In this document: in pieces, positions 45,788-55,037 of the stretch
How the letters are laid out: each line of letters starts with the position of its first letter
How positions within the stretch are numbered: the stretch's first letter is position 1
NCBI RefSeq assembly: GCF_014224155.1
Contig: NZ_JAASUI010000002.1
Coordinates: 124,001-188,000 of the forward strand
Origin: Listeria cossartiae subsp. cossartiae
GTDB taxonomy: Bacteria > Bacillota > Bacilli > Lactobacillales > Listeriaceae
Direction of reading: 5' to 3'
Length of the DNA: 64,000 nt
The notes under the pieces: model-generated
Seen by the model: only the letters and a program-made list of their open reading frames with translations
The model's database searches: none
What the model was told of the DNA's origin: nothing
Program-made: the position numbers and the translations under genes

Positions 45788-47011
45788 TTATAAATTTTCT
45801 CTAACAAGCGGCATTGTCATACATCTAGGTCCACCACGTCCCCTAGAAAGCTCCGAACTAATCACTTCATGAACCTTAATACCAGCGCTTCTTAAAAGGT
45901 TATTAGAGACATGATTTCGATCATATGTAATTACTTCCCCAGGCGCAATTGCCAGCGTATTTGCCCCGTCATTCCACTGTTCTCGCGCTGAAACAATCAC
46001 ATCTTCCCCGCCACAAGGAATAAACTCCACTTCCGGCTCACCTAAAACTTCCGCAATCACTCGCTTAAAATCTCGACGCGGCGTAATTTCTAGCCCATGC
46101 TCACTTTTTTCTAAAATATAAACATTAAGCTCCCCTTGTTGATTTTGAATAGCTGGGTGAATCGTGAACTGCGCAAAATTAACCATGGTGAAAACCGTAT
46201 CCAAATGCATAAATGATCTTGTTTCCGGAATTTCAACTGCTAATACTCGCTTGATTTTCGGAGCGCGACTAAATAAACTTTCCGCAAGACGCTCGACCGC
46301 TCGTGCATCCGTCCGCTCAGATACGCCAACAAGGATAGTTTCCTCATTTAGAACTAATTCGTCTCCACCTTCTAAAGAAAACGGCTCTTCGCGACCTGAC
46401 CATATCGGGATTTCGTGTCCACCGAAACGCGGATGACATTTTAAAATAAGCTCAATAAAAATAGACTCTCGCCTTCTAGCTGGCTGGAACATTTTATTAA
46501 TCGTCACGCCATTCCCAATAACCGCTGCCGGATCTCGGGTGAAATACAAATTAGGTAACGGATCTAGGAAAAATGGATATTGTTCGTCCATCATTTCATT
46601 TAAATGTTTCTTTTTCCGTTCTGGGATTTCTGATTTTTTCAAACCAGACATCAGTTTCCGAATCATTTCTTCCTCATCAAAGGACATCAAATAATCTCGT
46701 ACATATAGCGCGCTTTCGTCCATTTGATTGGATTCTTTGATCATTTTTGTTAAAAAGGCTTCTTTATTATTAGCTGCTCGCAATGCCTCTGCTGCTAATT
46801 TTTCTAGGTAAAGCACTTCAATGTTCGAGTCTTGCATCGTTTTGACAAAAAAGTCATGTTCTTTTTGCATCATTTTCAAGTAAGGGATATCGTCGAATAA
46901 TAAAGATTCTAAATACTCAGGTGTGATATTTTCGAGTTCAGAACCCGGTCTTTTTACAAGTACTGTTTGGAGTTTGCCAATTTCGGATGTAATGTTCAAT
47001 GTTTTTTCCAT
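45788..47011 (-). CDS. arcA: arginine deiminase
   Basis: 407 residues. Guanidine-binding and catalytic motifs [27 protein letters not shown] and the nucleophile Cys397 in GPRCMTMP. Hydrolyses arginine to citrulline and ammonia, which helps acid survival in Listeria. The other ADI genes (arcB, arcC, arcD) are not adjacent. The gap to the rpsF promoter has no gene. Confidence 0.96.
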   Translation of the reverse strand: MEKTLNITSEIGKLQTVLVKRPGSELENITPEYLESLLFDDIPYLKMMQKEHDFFVKTMQDSNIEVLYLEKLAAEALRAANNKEAFLTKMIKESNQMDESALYVRDYLMSFDEEEMIRKLMSGLKKSEIPERKKKHLNEMMDEQYPFFLDPLPNLYFTRDPAAVIGNGVTINKMFQPARRRESIFIELILKCHPRFGGHEIPIWSGREEPFSLEGGDELVLNEETILVGVSERTDARAVERLAESLFSRAPKIKRVLAVEIPETRSFMHLDTVFTMVNFAQFTIHPAIQNQQGELNVYILEKSEHGLEITPRRDFKRVIAEVLGEPEVEFIPCGGEDVIVSAREQWNDGANTLAIAPGEVITYDRNHVSNNLLRSAGIKVHEVISSELSRGRGGPRCMTMPLVRENL

Positions 47012-47064
47012 TTCATCACCTCTTGATAACTAGTTACCCCAAAAGACTATCATGTATGCGAGAG

Positions 47065-47078
47065 ATTTCCCGGGAAAT
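47065..47078. promoter_or_regulatory. perfect palindrome between arcA and dedA
   Basis: ATTTCCCGGGAAAT is a perfect 14-bp palindrome about 55 bases before arcA. It may be an operator in the arcA promoter region. Confidence 0.3.
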
Positions 47079-47109
47079 AAAAAAAGCACAGAGATTATTC
47101 TGCGCTTTT
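47078..47109 (-). terminator. dedA terminator
   Basis: AAAAGCGCAGA and CTGTGCTTTT arms with a TTTTTTT tail on the minus strand; the 5' arm lies in the last codons of dedA. Confidence 0.7.
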
Positions 47110-47754
47110 CTTGTCCATTTTACTTTTAATAAACGAAACTACCATTGGGATAACGGAAACTACGATAATTCCGATAACTACTAATGAGAAGTTGTCTTTT
47201 ACGATTGGGAAGTTCCCGAAGAAGTAGCCTGCAAGCGTACAAAGTAATACCCAAACAGTTGCTCCTAAAATATTGTAATTTAAGAAATAGCGATAATTCA
47301 TGCGACTTGCTCCAGCCACGAACGGGGCAAATGTACGGATGAACGGCATAAATCTAGCAATAAAAATGGTTTTTCCGCCATGTTTATTGAAGAATGCTTC
47401 TGCTTTTTCCATTTTTTCTTTATTTATTAGTTTTCCAAACCAGCTATCTTCCGGTATCGATGTACCGATTTTTTTACCGATATGGTAGTTCACTGTGTCA
47501 CCTAGAACTGCTGCTAACCATAATGTGATGATTAGCGGAACAATATGTAAAATTGAACCATCTAATACAGACAACGCTCCGGCCGCAAAAAGTAATGAAT
47601 CTCCTGGTAAAAACGGAAATACTACCAATCCAGTTTCTATAAAAACAATCAAGAACAAAATGATGTAAGTCCAAATCCCAAAATTATTTATAATCTCCAC
47701 TAAATGTTGGTCAATGTGTAAAATAAAATCAATGATGTAGGTAATAAAATCCAC
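47095..47754 (-). CDS. DedA-family membrane protein
   Basis: About 219 residues with five to six membrane helices and the DedA signature (FLPGDSLLFAAGAL, FNKHGGKTIFIARFMPFIRTFAPFVAGASRM). DedA proteins are proposed undecaprenyl-phosphate or lipid flippases. The start is uncertain: GTG at 47754 or CTG at 47757; a TTG at 47790 precedes the GAGG ribosome site and is unlikely. Confidence 0.9.
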   Translation of the reverse strand: MDFITYIIDFILHIDQHLVEIINNFGIWTYIILFLIVFIETGLVVFPFLPGDSLLFAAGALSVLDGSILHIVPLIITLWLAAVLGDTVNYHIGKKIGTSIPEDSWFGKLINKEKMEKAEAFFNKHGGKTIFIARFMPFIRTFAPFVAGASRMNYRYFLNYNILGATVWVLLCTLAGYFFGNFPIVKDNFSLVVIGIIVVSVIPMVVSFIKSKMDKKSAE

Positions 47755-47888
47755 CAGGCAATCACTTCCTCTTCTTTTTTTAAAAGTCAAAGTTCATTTT
47801 ACCACAAATTAACTTTCCTTGTATCAGACTTGTGTCTTATTTATCAACATTTAACAATTAATTGCTAAATATTGGAAATTTAAGCAAA

Positions 47889-47933
47889 AAAAGGCTGGGA
47901 AAACCCCACTTATTTGGGATTCCCCAGCCTTTT
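47889..47933 (-). terminator. terminator of the ROK-GH9-EIIC-SIS operon
   Basis: GGCTGGG and CCCAGCC arms with an inner stem and a minus-strand TTTTTTTGC tail, nine bases after the SIS gene stop. Confidence 0.8.
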
Positions 47934-47941
47934 AGCAACTT

Positions 47942-49042
47942 TTAAGCGTAGTCACCAGGTTTTGTTTTACTTTTCATTGCTACACCAAAGTCTGTGTAGA
48001 TACGTTCTGTTAATTTATTTCCTTTCAACTCCGCAATATGATGCGCTAAGATTTGGAAAGGAAGAATCATTAGGAACGGTGCTTGGTATTCGTCGAGATC
48101 CGCTGAAATTGCTAATGTGCGGTCGTTCTCAGCTGTACCAAATTTAACTGTATACGTAAATGGTGTGTACTTAGATTCATAATTGCGCAACAGCACTAAA
48201 CGTTCTGTAACAGCACTCTCTGTTTCCAAGAAGAAAATTCTATGCTGTGGGTTCACTTCTAAATAAGGACCGTGCATAAACGCCTCTAAATCAAGACCTT
48301 GTGATGGCACGCGGACAGTTTCTGAGAATTTCGTTTCAAATTCTTTGCATGTCCCAACGGTTGGGCCATAACCAATCGCGGTAAATTTCGGCGCCGTAGC
48401 GAATTCATCCTGCCATTTTTCATAGAATGCTTCGGTTTGGGCGATTGTCGCTGGAATCGCATCGGTTGCGCGGCTGAATGCGCTGATTTCGTTATTGAAT
48501 CGCGTTTTATCAATTTGCCCTGTTTTATATGCAAAATGAAGGCCAGTTAGCATTAATGTTAAAACTGTTGCTGTGAAGCCTTTTGTTACGTAACCAACGC
48601 GTTCTTTCCCGCAGCCGATATCCAGTGTAATATCCGCAAACTCAGCAATTTCACTAGTTACATCGCTCGTTAGCGCAACGACTGGTACGGAAGCTTCTTT
48701 TTTCACTCGTTCTAGCGCGGAAATAGTTGAAGTACTTTGACCACTTTGTGAAATTCCGATAACTAGATCTAGGTGGCTTGATAATTTTTCGTAGTATAAA
48801 TGGTTGAAAGGTTCTTCAACGGTAATACGGACATCCGCGATATTTTCGATGTAATATTTGGCACTTAGGGCTGCGTTTAAGCTTGATCCAGTTGCTAAAA
48901 TCAACCATTCTTTTGCGCCATTTTTTACGAGTGATTCTAATTTTTCTGCATTTGTTTGGAAATTAGCTAAAATTGATCGACACATTTCCTCTTCTTCATT
49001 AATATAAGTCATCATTGTTGGTTTCATTTTAAACTTCTCCAT
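47942..49042 (-). CDS. SIS-domain sugar isomerase or deglycase
   Basis: 366 residues with two SIS domains (LATGSSLNAALSAKYYIE, GISQSGQSTSTISALERV, GYGPTVGTCKEFETKFSET). Similar to the isomerase half of GlmS and to fructoselysine-6-phosphate deglycases, lacking the glutaminase domain. Likely acts on an amino-sugar or glycated sugar phosphate taken up by the adjacent PTS. Start overlaps the EIIC stop by 14 bases. Confidence 0.8.
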   Translation of the reverse strand: MEKFKMKPTMMTYINEEEEMCRSILANFQTNAEKLESLVKNGAKEWLILATGSSLNAALSAKYYIENIADVRITVEEPFNHLYYEKLSSHLDLVIGISQSGQSTSTISALERVKKEASVPVVALTSDVTSEIAEFADITLDIGCGKERVGYVTKGFTATVLTLMLTGLHFAYKTGQIDKTRFNNEISAFSRATDAIPATIAQTEAFYEKWQDEFATAPKFTAIGYGPTVGTCKEFETKFSETVRVPSQGLDLEAFMHGPYLEVNPQHRIFFLETESAVTERLVLLRNYESKYTPFTYTVKFGTAENDRTLAISADLDEYQAPFLMILPFQILAHHIAELKGNKLTERIYTDFGVAMKSKTKPGDYA

Positions 49043-50387
49043 TCGTTACTGTTTCTGCTTCAACGTCCCCAGCAGCTTTTTGTTCTAAAACATATGCGCG
49101 GTTAGCTACAAGTACAAATGGAAGGTAAATCAGCGTTCCAACGACGATAATAGCGATTTGCAAGATGGAAGCACGAATGTCTCCACCTGTTGCAAGATAA
49201 CCTGAAAGTACTGGTGGTGTTACCCAAGGAATCAAGATGTACGTTTGGCTAATCCAGCCCCATGAAGTTGCAAAGTATGCCATTGCAGTGGAAGCAAGTG
49301 GCGCAATAACTAACGGAATACCGTAAATTGGGTTGAATACAACTGGCAAACCAAACATAAGTGGCTCGCTGACGTTGAAAATACTAGGAATTAAGCCGAA
49401 TTTTGTAACCATACGATGATCCGGTCGTTTAGAAGCTATGAAAATCGCGATAACTAAACAGATAATTGTTCCGCCACCGCCCATGTATACGAAAGCATCT
49501 AAAAACGGTTGTGTAACAATGTTTGGTAAAGCTGTTCCGGCATTCACTGCATCAATATTTTGTTGCAAGGAAGTTAAAAGTACTGGTCCGGAAATTGCGC
49601 CTAGTACGAACGCGCCGTGAATACCAAATACCCATAAGAATCCCGCTAAGAACACATAAAGTAGAATCCCTGGTAGCGTTTGGAAACCACCAACTAAAGG
49701 AATTTGCAATACTTTTACGATAATTTCTGGGATACTCATTGATACGAAACTAACTACAAGCACTTCAATAATGGCTAAAATACTTAAAACTAAGAAAGAT
49801 GGAATTAAAATGTTAAATGATTTCGCAATTGCTGGAGGTACACTTTCTGGCATGGAAATCTTTAATTTTTTACTTTTTGAGAATTTCGCAAGCATTGTGA
49901 TACTAACTAAAGATGCAATAATCGCAAGGAACATCCCTGTTGAGCTTGTCATTTCTTGAGTTAAGACACCGCCAGCCTCAAAAGCCTTGCCGTCAACCGA
50001 CATTAAATGAGAAGATGCTGGGATTAAAACAACATAAGCTGCAACTGCAACCATCCCTTCCGTGCGCCCTTCCATTCCGTATGATTTAGCTAAAAAGTTC
50101 CCAATTAAAAACGCTGCTAAAATCGCCATGATACCAAGTGTCGCGTTGTAAACTTGCACACCAACACCTAAATAATTTTCCACATTTGGAATGAATTTAA
50201 GCAGACCGTTTTGTGGTTGAAGCAAAACATTATTTACAAGTAAGAAAAATGCTGCAATGATCGTAATCGGAATCATTGCTGCAAAGCCATCACGAATTGC
50301 CATGATATGCTTTTGCGATGAAATTTTTTGGGCAAAAATTGATAATCCTTCAATAAATCGACTAGATAAAGTTCTCTCTGAATTCAT
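49029..50387 (-). CDS. PTS EIIC component, cellobiose/lichenan family
   Basis: 452 residues, about ten membrane helices. Shows the family start FIAQKISSQKHIMAIRDGF-like and NVSEPLMFGLPVVFNPIYGIP with the substrate-binding Glu. EIIA and EIIB are not encoded alongside and must be supplied from elsewhere. Lies 12 bases after the GH9 gene. Confidence 0.88.
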   Translation of the reverse strand: MNSERTLSSRFIEGLSIFAQKISSQKHIMAIRDGFAAMIPITIIAAFFLLVNNVLLQPQNGLLKFIPNVENYLGVGVQVYNATLGIMAILAAFLIGNFLAKSYGMEGRTEGMVAVAAYVVLIPASSHLMSVDGKAFEAGGVLTQEMTSSTGMFLAIIASLVSITMLAKFSKSKKLKISMPESVPPAIAKSFNILIPSFLVLSILAIIEVLVVSFVSMSIPEIIVKVLQIPLVGGFQTLPGILLYVFLAGFLWVFGIHGAFVLGAISGPVLLTSLQQNIDAVNAGTALPNIVTQPFLDAFVYMGGGGTIICLVIAIFIASKRPDHRMVTKFGLIPSIFNVSEPLMFGLPVVFNPIYGIPLVIAPLASTAMAYFATSWGWISQTYILIPWVTPPVLSGYLATGGDIRASILQIAIIVVGTLIYLPFVLVANRAYVLEQKAAGDVEAETVTNGEV

Positions 50388-50399
50388 TTTTTTGTCCTC

Positions 50400-52802
50400 C
50401 TATGACTTTCCTGTTATTTTGTTTAAATCTGCTACAATCGACATCCATTTGCCGGCATTCCCGACCCAAACTTCCTTATATGTTGCATTATTAAACTCCG
50501 GCCAGTATGGTTCATCTTCATTTCTAAAAGTTTCCATTCCGACTGGTATTTCCCCTGTGATTTCGCCGTTCAGCACGCTGTATTGCTGCGCGTAACGGTA
50601 TCCTTCGCCGTGCATCATTGATTGTCCAAATGGGTTCATTCCAATCACCCACTGCAATTGACCTTCCGCAATATCCAGAAGCGCCTTATCTTGCAAAATT
50701 TTCCCAGCAATCGATGCCGCTTTTCCAGCTGAAAGTAAAATGGCATTATTTCCTCTAAACGAGAACCAAATTGGGAATTTCCGCAACGCTACTTCATCGT
50801 TTATTTTGATGCCTTGCTCAAATTGCAATTGGTATTCTTCTATTGCTCGTTCATCAATGAGTAAATGCTGCAAGTGGAAACTCGCTTCGTCTAAATACTC
50901 GTCTTTTTTGTAAAGCCCGGCTGGAATGAGCGGATACGGTTTAGTGAATCGCGTTACTTTTTTCAAATAGTCGCCATACATTTCAACCGCTTGCAGCCAA
51001 GTTTGTTTTCTGGCGTGAGCTGGTTGCGTTTCAAGGACTGCCTCAAGTGCCATTAAATAAAGATGTTCGCGCGCTTGATGATTAAAATGTTGAATAACAT
51101 TGTGCGTCTTATCGCGGTAGAAAAAACCTTTGTAAAGATCACCCGTCTCGCTGTCTTTAATCCCCGTTTTTTCCTGAGCCTCTAGCATCAAATCTAACCA
51201 TTCGAGCGCTTTTTCAGCATAAATTTCTTTATTTGTCAGTTGGTAAACCATCGAAGCCGCCCAAGAAGCAGTCGCATAATATAAGCTTTCTGAAGTTTGA
51301 TACGTATGCTCCCAGAAAATCGGTTTTTGACCTGTTCCGTGTTTTTCTAATTCTGCTATTGCAAAAAGTAAATCCTCTTCTGCAATTCTTAGTAAATGAT
51401 TCTGCATAGTTGCGTTATCAGTAATTTGGCTGCCAATATAGGCTTCAATCCCTGCGCAATAAAAATTCTCATACGCTTGATTATGAACGCGCGCAATCGC
51501 GTCATCCATGCCACCAACAAGACCATCTGTCCATCTCGTCATACCAGCACTAGTCGCCCTAAAACCATCCCCAAAGCGAGTTTTCAAAATAAAATCCAGT
51601 CCCCACTCGCCTTCTTCTAAAAGACGCATCCGTAACGTTTCATCTTTTTCAGATAAACTTGCCGCCATTTCGTATAAAGCCATCGTTACTTCCGCGGTTT
51701 GAATGAGCTGCTGCGAAACATCCCCCGCGTCATGCCAACCACCATTAAATGACAGCTGTTTCCCATCATGTTCAGCGATAATATCCGCATGACAAGTCGT
51801 ATGTTTTCCAAAAACCGGAGAGCCACAACGTTCGCAGAAAATAAAATTGAGTGATTTCCAGATAGAAGATTCCCAAATCACTTCGGAAGTCCCAATTTGG
51901 AATATTTCCGACTGCATATCAGCAAATTTCAAGTAATATTCGCCAACTGTTTGTAAATCAGAAAAATCAAGAATAATGAAATTGCCAGTTTCCGTCGTAT
52001 TTTGGTAACTTTTTCCAGTGAAAACAACTTTTTCTGTTTCTTTTTCGTGAATCGTAAAGGAAGTCGCTGCAATTTTATTTGAGCAAAACGCCACTTTTGG
52101 CATATCTTTGGAATAACCATTATGGGAATAAATCAGCGTATTATCTTGCGGCACCCAGCCTTTCGAGATTTCCGGCTCACTGATTTGCTCTAATTTAATT
52201 TCATTAATAAATAATTCCATCGTTCCAGCAGTCAGACGCTCTGGGCCATTCAAGTAATAACTAAAACTAATTTCCGTCATGCTATCGCGCGGCAAACCTT
52301 CAATTTCAAAAATGACATCATTCCATTCATGATTGATTAAATTCACGCCATGAACGCCCTCGCGACCATATATATCAGGCACTTTCACGGTTCCATCATT
52401 TTTAAAACTAATCATTAGATACGGATTCGTTACTCCAGGAAAATCAGGCAAAACTTGAATTCGCACGCGGTTAAAGTCGCTCCAGTCCTCATTTCCGAGT
52501 GGCGCAGATATGGTAACGTTACCAAAATTGGTGTAGTCACCGTCATCCGGTGCACCAGCGGGCCAGTGTGGCATAACGACTGGTGAAGCAAGCTTAATCT
52601 CCCCTTGTTCTGAAATAGTAAAATCTCCTGCCCCTTGATGTGTAAAATCCAAGGAAACTTGTTGTTCCACGCTAAATAGTGTTCTACTTGATAAGACTTG
52701 TTTCCTTTTCGCTAATGTTTCTAGCGCATGTTCTGTTTCAATAGGAAGTGGCCGATGAATAATACCAGTTTGCGCAATTTGTCGTTTCATACTTGGCTTC
52801 AT
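50400..52802 (-). CDS. intracellular glycoside hydrolase family 9 protein
   Basis: 800 residues. The N-terminal part (about 60-210) is a carbohydrate-binding-like beta domain, followed by an Ig-like CelD-type domain (about 215-305) and an (alpha/alpha)6 GH9 domain. Catalytic motif GGWHDAGD with Asp358 and Asp361, WVIGMNPFGQSMMHGEG, and the presumed acid Glu777 (TYKEVWVGNA). No signal peptide, so it should act on oligosaccharides imported by the PTS, unlike secreted GH9 cellulases. Start overlaps ROK stop by four bases. Confidence 0.85.
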   Translation of the reverse strand: MKPSMKRQIAQTGIIHRPLPIETEHALETLAKRKQVLSSRTLFSVEQQVSLDFTHQGAGDFTISEQGEIKLASPVVMPHWPAGAPDDGDYTNFGNVTISAPLGNEDWSDFNRVRIQVLPDFPGVTNPYLMISFKNDGTVKVPDIYGREGVHGVNLINHEWNDVIFEIEGLPRDSMTEISFSYYLNGPERLTAGTMELFINEIKLEQISEPEISKGWVPQDNTLIYSHNGYSKDMPKVAFCSNKIAATSFTIHEKETEKVVFTGKSYQNTTETGNFIILDFSDLQTVGEYYLKFADMQSEIFQIGTSEVIWESSIWKSLNFIFCERCGSPVFGKHTTCHADIIAEHDGKQLSFNGGWHDAGDVSQQLIQTAEVTMALYEMAASLSEKDETLRMRLLEEGEWGLDFILKTRFGDGFRATSAGMTRWTDGLVGGMDDAIARVHNQAYENFYCAGIEAYIGSQITDNATMQNHLLRIAEEDLLFAIAELEKHGTGQKPIFWEHTYQTSESLYYATASWAASMVYQLTNKEIYAEKALEWLDLMLEAQEKTGIKDSETGDLYKGFFYRDKTHNVIQHFNHQAREHLYLMALEAVLETQPAHARKQTWLQAVEMYGDYLKKVTRFTKPYPLIPAGLYKKDEYLDEASFHLQHLLIDERAIEEYQLQFEQGIKINDEVALRKFPIWFSFRGNNAILLSAGKAASIAGKILQDKALLDIAEGQLQWVIGMNPFGQSMMHGEGYRYAQQYSVLNGEITGEIPVGMETFRNEDEPYWPEFNNATYKEVWVGNAGKWMSIVADLNKITGKS
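52511..52524. promoter_or_regulatory. intragenic LacI-type operator in the GH9 gene
   Basis: TGGTAACGTTACCA, identical to the core of the operator at 53780-53797, lies over codons 94-97 of the GH9 gene (GNVT). It may be an auxiliary operator; see findings. Confidence 0.5.
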
Positions 52803-53764
52803 TCTTTTCCTCCTTCATCTCCTAGTTTCATCCCAATAACCGCCGCGCCAATTAAGCCAACTTTATCTTTCTCGAGCTTAGAGCGAACAACGCCTTTTGT
52901 AACGAAACGAATTGTATTACTTTGAAGATTGTCCATAATCTTTTGGAAAAAATGCTCATTTCTTGTCACGCCACCACCAAGGATCACACATTCTGGATCT
53001 GTTGTACGAACCAGATTCATAATCAGATTGGCTAATTGAAGCGTCGCATTATCAACAATTTTCTCCGCCAGTTCATCTTTTTGTTCTGCTGCATGAAGAA
53101 CCATTTTCCCAGTTAGTTCTGCTGGGTTTTCGGCAAGTACGGACGCCGGGTAATTATTCATATGTCTAAGCGCTTCTTCTTTTATCCCAAGACCAGAAGC
53201 AAGTCGTTCCACGCAACCACGTCTACCGCAGCCACAAGCCACATCGCTATGAATGTCAATCACCGCGTGGCCAATTTCACCAGCGTTAAAGTGCCCGCCT
53301 TGCGTAATGCGCCCGTCCACTACAAAGCCAGCAGCAAGACCAGTACCAACATTTAAATAAATAAAATCGTTCGTTTCTCGTCCCCAGCCAAATTGTTTTT
53401 CAGCCATTGTTGCGCAAACGACATCATTGCCAAGGCTGACAGGTAATCCCGTTTTCACTTCTAAAATTTCCGCAAGTGGGGTTGGATTTGTTTTTCCCGG
53501 TTCAATTTCTAACCAGATGCCTGACTTATAATCTACTCGCCCAACAAGACCAACGCCAATGCCGATTTGTTTTTCGGCGACGAAACCGATATTTTGCGTA
53601 TAATCATCTAACGCATTCAGCAAAACTTCTACTGCTTTAGTTTGGTTCTCTGTGTTGCTTGAGTAGCTTTTGGAATTTAGCACCTCCCCGTCTCTCGTTA
53701 CTTCACCTATTAAAATTTTAGTGCCACCTAGATCAATGCCGATGACAGATTCTCGAATGTTCAA
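52799..53764 (-). CDS. ROK-family sugar kinase
   Basis: 321 residues: ATP-binding IGIDLGGTKILIGEV, zinc motif CGCGRRGC and VILGGGVTRNEHFF. No DNA-binding domain, so a kinase, probably for glucose or the glycoside product. TTG start at 53764 with GAGGTGG six bases before it. First gene of the operon, facing the LacI gene across a 201-base gap with two operators. Confidence 0.9.
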   Translation of the reverse strand: MNIRESVIGIDLGGTKILIGEVTRDGEVLNSKSYSSNTENQTKAVEVLLNALDDYTQNIGFVAEKQIGIGVGLVGRVDYKSGIWLEIEPGKTNPTPLAEILEVKTGLPVSLGNDVVCATMAEKQFGWGRETNDFIYLNVGTGLAAGFVVDGRITQGGHFNAGEIGHAVIDIHSDVACGCGRRGCVERLASGLGIKEEALRHMNNYPASVLAENPAELTGKMVLHAAEQKDELAEKIVDNATLQLANLIMNLVRTTDPECVILGGGVTRNEHFFQKIMDNLQSNTIRFVTKGVVRSKLEKDKVGLIGAAVIGMKLGDEGGKE

Positions 53765-53779
53765 CTATTCCACCTCATT

Positions 53780-53797
53780 TTTGGTAACGTTACCAAA
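53780..53797. promoter_or_regulatory. LacI-family operator O1
   Basis: TTTGGTAACGTTACCAAA is a perfect 18-bp palindrome. It sits directly downstream of a candidate -10 (TTTAAT) for the ROK operon, so bound repressor would block transcription. Confidence 0.8.
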
Positions 53798-53874
53798 TTA
53801 AACCATTTGTTGATAGCGCTTTCTAACATAGAATAACTGGATATTTTTAATATGTCAACCCTTTTTCGAACATT

Positions 53875-53892
53875 TTTGATAACGTTACCAAA
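53875..53892. promoter_or_regulatory. LacI-family operator O2
   Basis: TTTGATAACGTTACCAAA, one mismatch from O1. Its centre is 95 bp from the O1 centre, close to nine helical turns, which would suit looping. It overlaps a candidate -35 (TTGATA) of the lacI-type gene, so it may also give autoregulation. Confidence 0.75.
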
Positions 53893-53965
53893 TTACGCTT
53901 GTTATTTCCCGGTAAATAAGCTACACTTGAAATAGTTAAAAATGCTTATGAGGTGAACATTCCTA

Positions 53966-55021
53966 ATGAAAAAAATAACTATACAAGAAATAGCTAAACT
54001 TAGCGGTGTTTCTGTTTCCACTGTTTCGCGGGTTATCAATAACAGCCCATCCGTTTCAGCTGCAAAACGCCAAAAAATCCAAGCTGTCATCGATGAACAT
54101 AACTACACACCTAGCGTATTTGCTCGTGGAATGGTTAATAAGCAAACCAAGAATATCGGCGTGATTTTACCGGATATTTCCAATCCTTACTTCATTTCAC
54201 TGATAACGCAAATTCAAAAATTCGCGCTAGATTATATGTTTTCAACAATTTTGTTCAATACTATGCTTGCCGAACCAAATAATAAGAACAATAAACATTC
54301 GCTAACCGAAGAAGATTACTTGAAAATCATCTTGGAAAAGCAAGTTGATGGACTTCTTATTTTAGGTGGCGAAATTGACAAAGAAGTCGTTCCGGCAGAT
54401 TACATTTCTGCTTTGAATCAATTAAATAAAGCGATTCCAGTAGTTGTTATCGGGTCAAAAATCCCCGAGCTCAACTGTTTATTTATCGAACGTAATTTTA
54501 AAAAAGGTGTTACAACCTTAGTTAGCCACCTGACAGCACTTGGTCATCAAAATATCGGTTTTATTGGCGGGGAAGCTGGCGTGAAAATTACCAGTTATCG
54601 ATTAGAATCTTTTAAAGAAGCGATGGCTAGCTATCAACATCCGCTAAATGACGACTGGATTGTACTTTCTGATTACTATACGGCTGATGGTTATGCGGCT
54701 ATGACGCAACTTTTAGAAAATAACGCTACTTTGCCGACTGCACTCGTTGCAATCAATGATAATGTTGCTATCGGGGCGATTCGGGCGATTAATGATGCCA
54801 ACCTATCCTGCCCGAAAGACATTGCTATTGTCAGCTGCGACCAATTTATGAATGGAGATTACCAAACTCCACGTCTGACTTCGATGGACCAACACAATGA
54901 ATACCTTGGAAAAATGGCCATTTTGCAACTAATTAGCGCAATTAATGGTCAAGTCGAACCAATGATTATTAACCACAATCCAGAATTAATTATCCGCGAA
55001 TCATGCGGCTCTAAGCTATAA
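53966..55021 (+). CDS. LacI-family transcriptional regulator
   Basis: 351 residues: N-terminal LacI helix-turn-helix (TIQEIAKLSGVSVSTVSRVIN) and hinge, then a periplasmic-binding-like sensor domain (NIGVILPDISNPYF, IGFIGGEAGVKITSYR). Transcribed away from the ROK-GH9-EIIC-SIS operon; the palindromes between them are its likely binding sites. Probably a repressor released by a beta-glucoside-type sugar. Confidence 0.93.
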   Translation: MKKITIQEIAKLSGVSVSTVSRVINNSPSVSAAKRQKIQAVIDEHNYTPSVFARGMVNKQTKNIGVILPDISNPYFISLITQIQKFALDYMFSTILFNTMLAEPNNKNNKHSLTEEDYLKIILEKQVDGLLILGGEIDKEVVPADYISALNQLNKAIPVVVIGSKIPELNCLFIERNFKKGVTTLVSHLTALGHQNIGFIGGEAGVKITSYRLESFKEAMASYQHPLNDDWIVLSDYYTADGYAAMTQLLENNATLPTALVAINDNVAIGAIRAINDANLSCPKDIAIVSCDQFMNGDYQTPRLTSMDQHNEYLGKMAILQLISAINGQVEPMIINHNPELIIRESCGSKL

Positions 55022-55037
55022 CGAAAGGAAGGTTTAC

